From: Heligmosomoides polygyrus polygyrus
Lineage: Eukaryota > Nematoda > Chromadorea > Rhabditida > Heligmosomidae
Assembly: GCA_947396885.1 (NCBI GenBank)
Contig: OX377204.1
Location: 94,746,728-94,810,727 of the forward strand
Length of the DNA: 64,000 nucleotides
Direction of reading: 5' to 3'
The notes beneath the pieces were generated by a model. The model saw nothing but the letters and a program-made list of their open reading frames with translations, did no database searches and had not been told where the DNA came from. A program made the position numbers and the translations under genes. Below are positions 42,606 through 52,540 of this stretch, piece by piece (position 1 is the stretch's first letter; each line of letters begins with the position of its first letter).

Positions 42606-44239
42606 TAGGTCTAAGTCCGGATTCATCAACGACTTACAGCAGTTTAACGGAGAAAATTACAGCCGATATCCCTGAAAGCGCGGCTTATCAAGCGATATGG
42701 TGAGCGATAAGCCGCGTTATCTGACAAGGGCAGGGTCTGAAGCATATGTCTGAACGGGGGAGCGAGTCATATAGGGAGAATCCTCACCCCTCAATTGGTT
42801 TGAAAATGTGTTTATTTTTTGCCAAGTCGCTAGACTCAAGGAGTAGGGGGTCACAATGGGACACGACGCAGCACGCGTTTGGGGGTCTTGTACGCCCGCG
42901 ATGCTTCTGGAGCCAGTGGCTCGGAGCGCAGGTGGGTAGAGGGTTGACTCGTGCGAGGGAGGTCAGCGGTTTGGTTCCTCTGCGTTGCTGCACTTTTGCA
43001 TTTCAACTGATTGGTAGAGATTTGGGGGATTCTGAGGTCTATACCATTTTCAGATGATTTTGCGCATTTTTCCAGCTGTACGCTGTGGTATTCAACATGG
43101 TGATGTATAAATGTCCAACACCAGTGATGCACAGGTACAAAGTGCATGAAGCACCACTGGGCACCTTACTGGTAGCGCATAAAGGCTACAGGCTCCTCAT
43201 AGTCTGTTTCCATACATGGACCAAAGGCCTCGGGAAAAACCATCCTGCTCGGATTTTGAAAGGAGACCACGTTGTGACGTCGGAGGTGGTTCAGATGAGA
43301 AACGAGGTGTGCGGGTCCCGCAAAATAAGCTAAACGGCATCGATACACTCTTTCCCTCATGTCTGCCTGTCACCTGGAAATCAGAGGTCTGCTGAAGGTT
43401 TTCTAGAACCTAACACCAACAATGTACGCCGACGGTCGAGTTGTGATCCACCTGCTCACGCTGAAGTGTGGCCCACCTTTAGACAAGGAACCTTCGAGGG
43501 AAGAAATCAAGCTGGCGGATGGCCAGCATACTCAAGGACTTCGAAGCACGTCAACGTGAAGTTGACGAAGACGAACAGCTGGAAGTGGTAGAAGAAGAAG
43601 AGGAAGATTGGGATTCGCAAGATGAACTGATGGACGTGGATAGGCAACCAAGCAGTGGGTATATGATAACGTTCTCAGGTGGAACTTTTGTTTCGGAGGA
43701 AAGGGTACGTCTTCAATTGGATTTCGGTTGCGTGCTCATAACCATGGAGGAAGACACCGCGATTCACTACAAAGGCACTTTGTAACTGTGTTTCACTGGT
43801 GCTGAACATTTATCACCATGTTGGATACCACAGCGTACAGCTGGAAAAATGCGCAGGAAACGTCTGAAAATGATACAGACGTCAGAATCAACCAATCAGT
43901 TGAAATGCAAAAAGCAGCATCGCAGAGGAACCAAACCCCTGACCTCTCTCGCACGAGTCAACCCTCTACCCACCTGCGCTCTGAGCCACTGCCTGCAGAA
44001 GCATCGCGGGCGTACAAGACCCACAAACGCGTGCTGCGCCGTATCCCATTGTGACCCCTACTCTTTGGGTTTAGCGACTTGGCGAAAAATAAACACATCT
44101 TCAAACCAATTGTGGGGTGAGGATTCTCCCTATGTGACTTGCTCCCCCGTTCAGATGTATGCTTCAGACCCTTCGCTTGTGGGTACTCCGCTGTAAATTC
44201 TCTGTTAAAGCCATGTAAGTCGTTGGTGAATCGACCCCT
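42606..44239. mobile_element. Composite FB-C element with long arms and an internal ORF
   Basis: The outer ends are TCCGGATTCATCAACGACTT and the complement at about 44239. Next inside are arms of ~370 bp (about 42725-43140 and 43795-44170). These include CGCAGCACGCGTTTG / CAAACGCGTGCTGCG and tRNA-like heads (GGTGGGTAGAGGGTTGACTC and mirror). The ~650 bp centre is unique in this window and carries coding-like frames (see 43519-43785). Confidence 0.65.
43519..43785 (+). CDS. Hypothetical 88 aa acidic protein in a composite element
   Basis: Starts MASILKDFEARQREVDEDEQ, continues with a run of acidic residues (EVVEEEEEDWDSQDELMDVD) and ends with FSGGTFVSEERVRLQL...AIHYKGTL. A second frame just upstream (43421-43550, beginning MYADGRVVIHLLTLKCG) overlaps and also looks protein-like, so one frameshift or a short intron may separate them. 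No domain was recognised. The position at the centre of a long inverted repeat suggests cargo or a decayed self-gene of the element. Confidence 0.35.
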   Translation: MASILKDFEARQREVDEDEQLEVVEEEEEDWDSQDELMDVDRQPSSGYMITFSGGTFVSEERVRLQLDFGCVLITMEEDTAIHYKGTL

Positions 44240-44513
44240 GGTTTTCGAATTTTCAGTTCTGCACGGGAAACGCGGAAGTTTTTAAAGCAGAATACCCAAG
44301 AAGACAAGGCTGTGCCGGTCCCGATCATACGAGATACAGTGCGCATTCAAATTCACATGTGAAAAACACCGTAGCTTTCTTATTGATCCACATTTTATAA
44401 TACATCGAGTATAAATGTCATGTATAAATGTGATGTCTCATCAGCCATTGAACTCTGCGTCAGACGCTGTGACGTGCAGGGAGCAGACAGACGAATGCAT
44501 TAGCTTTTTATTT

Positions 44514-45362
44514 ACCACTTTCACGTCGAATTGGACACTTTTCAAACCAAATTGGACAGTTATCACGTCAAATTGAACACTCTTCTTGGCTAAGCCTAAG
44601 AGTTTTCAAATCAAAGCGAACTCTTCCAAATCAAAATCAGCTTCTTCTACGTTAAAATAGAGAATCTCCAAAAATATTAGAATAATTTTTTGCTAAAGGA
44701 AAATTTTAGCATAACTTTCCTTGAAGTTTTAATTTACTCCCCAGTAAGAGAACACATAGCTTGAAATGTTATAAAAATGTAACTTTTTGATGAAAAACAG
44801 TGATTTAAAGTTTGTTTCAAAGAGCAGGAAGGCGGCCATTTTATGTTGCTAAAACACAGATTGCGCCACGCCTCCGTCCGAAAATTCACGATTTTTATTT
44901 TTGTGAGGGTGCAGTTTCACGCCAGCAAATGCTGCAACATAAACAGTTCTAAAAAACACACATGTCTTGACTTTCGTGCTACATGTAAGCAGTATTTACA
45001 CTATCAGCCAGATAAACATTGCGGCTTGTTTCCCGAGTGCATGGCGCGGTCGGGTTTTTTAATGCACAACATAATTGCCGCTTCAAAACAAAGCTCAATT
45101 TAATATTTCTCAAAAGATGAAAATTTTATGGGTAAGATTATTTCACTGATTCGGAAGCTGAAGTAAGAAAGTTTCAAAAAAGTTATTATAAGCTTTCCTT
45201 GGACAAAAAAAGTCTAACCACCTTTGGGAGTCTATAGTTTAACCTGTAAGAAGCTTGTTTCGATTTGGTAGACGTCCACTTTGATTTCGAACTTCATTGG
45301 CTGGCTTGGAGAAGTGTCCAACTTGATTTGAAAAGTGCCCAATTCGACGTGAAAATGGTATA
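44514..45362. mobile_element. FB-A foldback copy
   Basis: Left end ACCACTTTCACGTCGAATTG, right end CAATTCGACGTGAAAATGGT. The arms contain TTAGAATAATTTTTTGC and its counterpart. Confidence 0.7.
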
Positions 45363-46280
45363 TACCAGTTTAACATCAAATTGGACACTCTTCTAAACAA
45401 GTTTTATGCTTCTGAAACAACGTCGACGTCTTCCAAATAATGACAAACTTCTTTCAGGTTAAACTACAGACTTTCCACGATATTTTGAATAATTTTTTGG
45501 TCAAGAAAAACGGTATAACTTCCTTTGAATATTTTAAGTTCATCTACCTCAGTAAAATACCCACTGTTTGATAATTTATAAAAATTTATTTTGTAAAAAT
45601 GATAAATTAATTTTGTTTTAAAATGTAGGAAAACAGCTATCATTGTATATTAATTTTTATATCATTTTTACATCATTTTAGCACCGTTTTTAGTCTAACT
45701 GCCATGTTAGGTGTAACAATTCCATAATATTTTTATATTTTGAGGGAAAATAGTAAATAGAGTTTTGATTTGAAGCGAAACAAGGCGGCAATTATTTAGC
45801 GCATTAAAACACCAGATTGAGCCATGCACTCAAAAAGTTCGTCGCGATTTTTATTTGACTGAATGTGTAAATGCTGCTTACACGAACCATTAGAGTGAAG
45901 ATATCTGTATTCGTTACAGTTGTGTTTGGTGCATCGTTTACTGTAAAACTGCATGCGAACAGAAGTTTTGCTATCAATCGAATGAAACGACTTCTTGGAC
46001 GAGTGCATGACGCAATCTTCTCATTTGAAGCTAAAAAATTACCGCCTTCCTGCTCTTTAAAATAAGCTTTGAACCATAATTTTTCCCAAAAAAGAGACAT
46101 TTATAAAATTCAAACAACGTGCCCACTTATTGGATAGGTGAACTAAAACCTCAAAGAAAGTCATGCTAAAAAACTACTTGAAGAAAAAATTACTCTAACC
46201 ATTTTGGAGAGTCTCCAGTTTAAAGTGGAATCAGCTCGTTTTGATCTAGATGATGTCCAGTTTGACGTGATAAGGGCATA
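45363..46280. mobile_element. FB-A foldback copy, adjacent
   Basis: Begins immediately after the previous copy (CATCAAATTGGACACTCTTC) and ends near GTTTGACGTGATAAGGGCA. The interior has GCATGCGAACAGAAGTTTTG and CGATTTTTATTTGACTGAAT, typical of FB-A middles. The 98-codon minus frame is a shadow. Confidence 0.6.
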
Positions 46281-46281
46281 T

Positions 46282-47200
46282 ATTAGGGTGTCCAGAAAGT
46301 TTTGCAAAAATCGAGTGATTTTGTTCAAGAAGTGATAACAACAATAGGAACGATGGATCACTATTTGCAGTGGTCGCCATCTAAAGCCACGACCTTCCAC
46401 CAACCATCAGGTAGAGCAGCGATCCTTTCTCTCCAGAACGAAGAGGAACGAGAAGCGATCCAATCCTCCACCGCGCGTATGATGTCGTTACGATCGTTGA
46501 AGTTCTTCCCTGCACAGAAAGCTGGGAGGCTCCTCATGAGGCATGATAATCACAGAGGCTAAGGTCTGAAGAGTACGACGGGTGTGGTAGCCATGTGATA
46601 CCCAGTCTGCGCAGCTCGCCCTGTGTTGCTTTCTTATGGAGGGGTCTCGCGTTGTCCATGATCATGTAGAGTTTTCCACGCCGTAGCGCGGAATGAGGGA
46701 CCTGGGCAAACCTCTCTCGCACTTGTCTACAAAACACCTCGGAGGTCGCAGTTTTGCCCTCATGCAGGATGTCAGGTAAAGACAGCCATCTGAGGAAGAT
46801 AAGAATGAAGGCAGTTCCTTTTCCAGTGCCCTCGCCTTTTGGGAACGGAATGCGGCCTGCGGTCTAGAGAAAGCCATTGCAGTTTTTTCAGGATTCTTGT
46901 ATGATACCCTTCTTTCATCCTGCGCAATAAAGACCTTGATCCACCCCGTCGTTCTCTCAGGATTCAGAAGATCCCAACACACCTCCACTCGCCTTCAACG
47001 ATCGTACCGACATCAAGCGCTCGGTGGAAGATTGAATCGCTTCACATTCCTTTTCGTTCTGAAGAGACGAGATCGCTGCTATACCTGATCGTTGGGCGAA
47101 GGTCGTGGCTACAGATGGCGACCACTGCAAATAGTGATCCATCGTTTTCATTGTTGTTATCACTTCTTCAACAAAATCACTCAATTCTTGCAAAACACGC
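46282..47200 (-). mobile_element. Mariner-type element, transposase disrupted
   Basis: Minus-strand frames give mariner transposase signatures: CWDLLNPERTTGWIKVFIAQ, then the post-catalytic KNPEKTA stretch, and in a shifted frame YMIMDNARPLHKKATQ with WLPHPSYSSDLSLCDYH. This is the DNARPH...LPHPPYSPDL...CDYHLF region of the family, in which D and the final D-type catalytic site lie. At least one frameshift separates the parts, so it is inactive. The ends carry unusually long inverted arms, ~200 bp (46303-46502 against 46995-47195), starting GCAAAA(A)TCGAGTGATTTTG. Confidence 0.75.
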
Positions 47201-47719
47201 CGTAATACATACATGATGATGTAACAAGCACTCAGCCCATGTACATCCAATCGAGTCTGAAGTGTGAGGTTTCAGACAGGCGCATGGCGCAATCTTGACC
47301 ATTTGCACATCACAGAATTTTTGATGTCATGTGCTTTCTATGAATCTCAATAGTCTTCAAAAGCCTCACTAGTAGCAATGTAGAACCTTCCAGACAGTAC
47401 CTGCATTTTTCGCAAATTGTGTGTTCGCATTTTTTTAAGTTTAAAAGTTAAAAAAAACACAGATTAGTCGACATGACCACTTTACGGTGTTATTATAAGA
47501 AGTATTCCAGCGAAACACAATCAATCGAGTGTAAAACTTAAGAATTCAGACGAGTGTGCGATCCCTATCGCCGGACATCTGCGAACATGAGCAACGTTCA
47601 CTACATCTGAGGATTTACCGTACATTGTTCATAACAACACACATCAAAATCACAATAGATACCTTTATTCCATTCTAGTTTTCGCTGCATTAATTTGTTA
47701 CAGTCGCATTTTCAGCATC
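47201..47719. other. 3' flank of the micropeptide gene
   Basis: No repeat or exon recognised to 47660. A minus-strand AATAAA (plus TTTATT at 47664-47669) lies ~50 nt past the stop codon of the next gene and is a good polyadenylation signal. Confidence 0.45.
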
Positions 47720-50700
47720 TTAAGTATTTCTCTTGACTTTTAAACGTGTATATTCTGTCGTTTTCTCATCTGTAGTCACATTAAACTTAATTGCTTGAAG
47801 AGCCAGCGGCAGACGGACGATTCGGAAAGACAGTCGATTACTCTGAATAATTGGTCAGAAATAAAAAATTGGGATAAGGTATAAAGAAACTACTTACATG
47901 ATTTAAGACATATGTGCAGAAAGCAAGGAATATGAGCATGACGACAACAACAAATCTGAAGAAGCAATGGCATTCGTTAGAATGTAGTATGGTACTTATT
48001 CGAAACGATCGCGTTCATTTAACGAATGTATGCTACATTTACAGAACAAACTGGTGTTTCAAAAGTATGTATCCACTTGTGCAGAACAAACATTAAATTC
48101 AAAAGTCGATCGGACCACCATTATTTCTTATAATATCATGCAACCTATTATTTAGACTACTGACAAGGTTCTGGATCATGTTGTCTTCGATGGTGTCCCA
48201 TACAATCAAAATCACCACCACGTCATTGAACTGTCGGTTATTTGCGTAGATTCGACGAACAAGATGCGCCTCATGTTGTCCATCGGGCTACAGTCAGGAG
48301 AACAGGCCGGTCAGTCCACTACTTATATGTGATGAATAGAGCCAAATTTTAGTCGAGCTGGACATATGAACAGGAGCGTTGCGTTGCTGCAAACCGTGTG
48401 TCTGCCGTCTTCTACCTCTCAAGTAGCATAGCAGGTGAGACCTAGTTCATATTGGTGCTCCTGGCTGTTCAATCGGCTTGATGTGAAAGCGAGCTCCAAC
48501 TCTCCGCTGCTACATAAGGCGCATTTTATACTCCCACCACGGCGCGGCCAGTTGCGCAGCGGCGTCTTAAGGCCTTTGGCCTATGTCATACCATCGCTCT
48601 TCGCTAACGAAGGCGATGGACAACTAACATAATTGGGGAAGGGACAGTATCAGACGTTGTGGAGGAGCAGACGCCTGTAGCAGTTGTCCGATCAACCGCT
48701 AGCGAAGCCTCGCTGGCGGGGTGTCATACTTTCGAGCGATACGGCATCGCTACCGATGCGACCGCGTCGCTGAGCTGAGCAGAGCGTCGGGCAGCATCGG
48801 TAGCGATGCTACGACGCAGCTGCACACAACGCTATTAACTGCGCGCCTATTCGCTAGCTTCACGCTAACGAAGAGACTTCGCTCATCGCTCTGTTCGTCG
48901 CCTTCGCTCGGGGCGAGCGAAGGTATGACATAGGCCTTTGTCATACCATCGCTCACCCCGAGCGACGCCTAATGATATGCACCCATATCGGTTCCATCGC
49001 GCCGCCCGATCGATATGGGAGCATATCATTAGGCATCGCTCGGGGTAGCGATGGTATGACAAAGGCCTAACGGGCCGCTGCGCGATTGCAGTTAGAAAGG
49101 GAAGCGTCAGAGACACGCGTCGACCAACTTCTACGTACTACGGTCCGTGTGCCATAGCAGATGAGGGAAGAGACGGTCCATGAGTCACTGAAGAACCAAA
49201 ACAGGAAGGATTCGTCCGGCTGATCAGCGAAATGCATCTTGTCAGTGTTGGTGGAGGGATTTCTGTTCGGAGCGACGAATCCTCTCTTAAAGTAGCTGCC
49301 AGGTTCGACCCTCGACGAATCTCGGCATTGATCGTTGTCGAATTGCTTATCGTGGTGTTGAACTCAAACCGAGATAGTACACGCTTTATTGACGACTAAT
49401 GTTTCGGCGATTTCGCCTTCTTCAGAGTCCGAAAAAGTCCAGACATATGTTGAAGCTCTTAGGTCAAACATCGCCACAGACCTTGCGAAATTCGAAGACT
49501 CGATGAACAACAACCCTTCCAGCTGAGAGAGACAACAACAGCCCAACACTTAGGACACCCGAGGAGACCCTTCAAGGCGAAACTAGCTAAAAGGCGAGAC
49601 TTATGTAAGGGGTGAGCTCTCGGGTTATATAGACGCATTCTCTCCGCCGATGCAGGCTGAATCGGCGGGGGAATGCGTCCTTTTAGCTAGTTTCGCCTTG
49701 AAGGGTCTCCTCGGGTGTCCTAAGTGTTGGGCTGTTATTGTCTCTCTCAGCTGGAAGGGTTGTTGTTCATCGGGTCTTCGAATTTCGCAAGGTCTGTGGC
49801 GATGTTTGACCTAGTAGCTTCAACATAGGTTTGGACTATTTCAGACTCTGAAGAAGGCGAAATCGCCGGAACGTTAGTCGTCAACAAAGCGTGTACTATC
49901 TCGGTTCGAGTTCAACACCACGATAAGCCTCTCTTAAAGCTTGGATCGAAGTCTTCTGCTCAAGCTACGGTTGAATTTGGTGGATGTGGTATTAATTCGA
50001 ATCCCCTGCAATGCAAATGACACTAAAGGAGTTTATTTTGCAACATGTGCGGGTTCGAAAGTAAAATTGCTGGAAGGTACTCATTGTCAAGGATCACTCG
50101 AAATTCTCTCTCATATCGCTAATCCGGAGTCATTGTGCACTAAACGTATCTTTAGCGCAGTAGTTAAAACTTCGTGAACGTCTACAGATCTCCATTCTCT
50201 TCCTAGGTTATGGAAGGTATGGGTCACTAAGGTGATGGTTACCGATTTCGCTCAAACTCCAGCAAAATACGAAAAACGGATGTCAGATTCGTGATCAACA
50301 CCCTAAATACCCCCCCATTGGGAGAAGTTGGTAAACTTTTTCGACCTCTCCTCGAGTCCTGAATGTACAATAGTGCATAATTTCGCTACACCCTTTTTGT
50401 TCTGTTAGTTGGGAACCAAAAGAAAGAGGACATAGCAAAATGTTTCATCTTGGTGGTGAATATCCTACTCCACACTGAGTGTGCCGCAGCTGATCGCGCC
50501 GCGCCGCGTCCTTCCCACCAGCGGCGCGATTCGCCGAATACCGTAACCCGAAATTTCGTCAAACGGCGCGAAAAACCAATAGCGATGCCAATCGTCACGA
50601 CGCGCCGCGGGGAAGCACGAATATAAAAGGCGCCTGAGGCACCATCAATGAACCACCTCCGAAGTTAGGTCGCGAGAAGACGATGGGAACTTGTCGCAGA

Positions 50701-52210
50701 TCTCTCCAGTAATGGCGATATCCATCAAGACCGTCGAGATTAAACTTTTTACATCGGTGAAGATTACCTGAAGTTATGAGCGATTAAGATTCAAAGCATC
50801 GATCTAACCGAGGAGGTTTTCCTTGTCCCACTGCTTTCCGATGTTCTTGCGCGCGAATCCTCTTCTTGTCTGCTTATGAATATTGCTAATGTGAGGTGCT
50901 TTTTGCATGGAATCTCTGAGGTTGTGCTGTCTCGGCCTGATGGAACGTCAACCCGTCGTCTTTGATGCCGTAGTAGCCACCATGGTAGCGATTTGGTTGA
51001 ATGACCACGTCGAATTCGCCGCGAGTCGAGAAATCCTTCTGTCATCCTGGTTCAAAACGACATGTGGACAACGGGGAGCAGGTGCAGTTCGACGTCCCTC
51101 AAAATTTAGAAGATAACAACTGACGCATCCAAGCGAGCAACCTATTTGCCGAGCGATTGAACGAAATGTTAAGCAGGCCACGATGAGAGCTCGAATTTGA
51201 GCTTACTCCTCAGTAGAAAAGAAAGTTCAGCGAACTGGCATGTTGGATAGTTTTAGGGGCACATTATGCTGCTTATATATGACACAAACTCCCGCCAGAA
51301 TGCAACGGAGAGATTTAAAATCTCCGAGTGGATACATACTTTTGAAATGCCAATTTTCAACCAATTTTCTTCCAAAAGTCCGATTCTCGTGTTAGACTAA
51401 AAATGTTTCCGAAAATGAGTGGTTACCTATTTTCGAGTACGAGGAATCTAGTGGAGCTAAGGCGGGCTTGCAGAAATAAACGCAAAACGAGATATGGGCA
51501 AGTTATTGAGTGGATACATACTTCTGAAATGCCATACGTAAAAACATAGAAAGATGGTTCAAAAATACAGCAATAATATTTTGAAGAGCAACAAAACGAT
51601 CTCAACTTTACTATTAAGAAAAACATAGGCATTTAGCGCATGCGAAATACAAGCTGGGGCCGGATTCATCAACGACTTACAGCAATTTAACAGGGAAAAG
51701 TACAGCCGAAACCTGTGCCGGATGTGCTACGCGGCAAATAGTTTGAACGTAGGTGTAGCGTGCGACTTTCCAGGCAGCGATGGGAAAGAGGCGTGGCGTG
51801 CGCCGTTCCCAAGGGCCGGAAGTGCCAGGAGCGATGGGAAATGGGCGTGGCTTGTGTTTGGGCGCAAAAAGAAGCCTATAAATAGCGGGCTGAGTTAGTT
51901 AAAGTGTGTTCGACCTTGTATCGCTTGTTTTCGTGTCTACTGCTGTCTACTCGTAATAAATCTCTTCTATTTGCCTGTTTGCCGAAGTACTGGGTTAGTC
52001 CTACGATTACTAATCCCTGATAGAGCGGCTTATCAAGCGATATGGTGAGCGAACTGCCGCGTTATCTGAGTTTACCGCTGTAAATTCTCTGTTGAAGTTG
52101 TGTCAGTCGTTGATGAATCGGACCCCAGAACTAACTCAAAGCAACGAATCTCAAGTAAAACTTACGTCGAGGCTCCAACGTCTTTCATTTTCGCACGCTC
52201 AACAAAATCC
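47720..52210 (-). CDS. Single-pass membrane micropeptide, 67 aa
   Basis: Three exons join in phase: complement(52166..52210) with ATG at 52186-52188, complement(47898..47955) and complement(47720..47842) with TAA at 47720-47722. Signals are strong: acceptor CTCTTTTGCAG before exon 1 (a likely spliced-leader site), donor GTAAGT, acceptor GCTT­CTTCAG, donor GTAAGT, acceptor TTATTCAG, and AATAAA about 50 nt past the stop. The protein begins MKDVGAST, then one hydrophobic helix FVVVVMLIFLAFCTYVL (residues 9-25). A basic tail follows (NRLSFRIVRLPLALQAIKF ... TRLKVKRNT), probably cytosolic or luminal amphipathic. It resembles no family I know. Intron 1 (~4.2 kb) is full of Tc1, ATACTT and foldback insertions. 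It lies between the two ABHD12-like genes, same strand. Confidence 0.7.
48105..48420 (-). mobile_element. Tc1-like transposase, C-terminal relic
   Basis: Minus-strand frames read VVDWPACSPDCSPMDNMRRI (the DWPAQSPDLNPIENLW region with its D and E) and then, shifted, VWDTIEDNMIQNLVSSLNNR with LHDIIRNNGGPIDF. This is the typical end of Tc1/Tc3 transposases. Frameshifted and lacking the N-terminus; a dead copy in intron 1 of the micropeptide gene. Confidence 0.7.
48560..49075. mobile_element. ATACTT-F palindrome and a degenerate relative
   Basis: 48930-49071 is a near-perfect palindrome: AGGCCTTTGTCATACCATCG ... CGATGGTATGACAAAGGCCT, core CCCGAGCGACGCCTAATGAT. 48575-48935 is a looser inverted repeat with the same CCTTTGGCCTATGTCATACC-like ends. 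Confidence 0.65.
49345..49925. repeat. Foldback, ~250 bp arms
   Basis: GTGTTGAACTCAAACCGAGA pairs with TCTCGGTTCGAGTTCAACAC, and GGAAGGGTTGTTGTTCATCG pairs with its complement at 49502. The loop is about 49606-49674. The ends contain AGAAGGCGAAATCGCC words related to the foldback at 30420-31055. Confidence 0.65.
49926..50479. other. Intron spacer
   Basis: A 78-codon plus frame (49941-50177) has no splice context. GGATGTCAGATTCGTGATCA near 50279 belongs to the repeat seen at 11650 and 33855. No exon seen. Confidence 0.35.
50480..50640. mobile_element. Degenerate ATACTT-E palindrome
   Basis: GCGCCGCGCCGCG at the left and CGCGCCGCGGGGAAGCACGAATATAAAAGG at the right (only part quoted by word) mirror each other imperfectly, like the subtype E elements. 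Confidence 0.4.
50800..51240 (-). mobile_element. Tc1-like transposase, N-terminal relic
   Basis: The minus-strand frame RSIARQIGCSLGCVSCYLLN (helix-turn-helix-like) runs on to VLNQDDRRISRLAANSTWSF. This matches the DRRI.RLA... second helix-turn-helix of Tc1-family transposases. Further on the frame is lost. Confidence 0.5.
51657..52125. mobile_element. FB-C element split by a probable solo LTR
   Basis: The ends GGATTCATCAACGACTTACA and the complement TCAGTCGTTGATGAATCGG bound it. Compared with the intact copy at 59760, sequence is interrupted between CAGCCGAAA and CCCTGATAG by the insertion at about 51714-52011. Confidence 0.65.
51714..52011. mobile_element. Probable solo LTR
   Basis: A ~298 bp insertion beginning TGTGCCGGATGTGC. 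It carries a TATA box (CTATAAATAG at about 51876) and AATAAA at 51955-51960, the promoter and polyadenylation layout of an LTR. The flanking AAACC / AATCC could be a decayed 5 bp target duplication. The 3' end lacks a canonical CA. TG start and signals suggest a BEL/Pao- or Gypsy-like LTR; family not assigned. Confidence 0.5.
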
Positions 52211-52363
52211 CTGCAAAAGAGATGATACGAATAATTTCTTAGTACAGCTCTTTACAAGATATTTAGAAAGTATTATGTGTCCAGCCGAATCAGTTTTGTC
52301 TTTACCACAGCAACGACATGTTAGCAGATATTCCGATTATAACAAAATAACATTGGATTAATC

Positions 52364-52535
52364 AGTCGAGATAGTGCTCGAGGTGATCTCCTTCCGCACG
52401 GATGCAAGCCTTTAGTCGCTTGGTGACTGTTTTTGCTGTGGACCGCAGGTACTCGCTCTAGGTTTCCTTCTTTTCCCTCTGTAGGGCTGCCTTCAATCTG
52501 TTCAAAGTGCCGTGGGAGCAAAGAGATCTTCTGCT
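52364..52535 (-). mobile_element. Transposase C-terminal relic, Tc1-like
   Basis: The minus-strand frame LNRLKAALQREKKET, a stop, then EYLRSTAKTVTKRLKACIRA and EGDHLEHYLD before TGA reads like the C-terminus of a Tc1/IS630-group transposase. It lies ~150 bp upstream of the micropeptide gene's first exon. Confidence 0.55.
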
Positions 52536-52540
52536 CTAAT

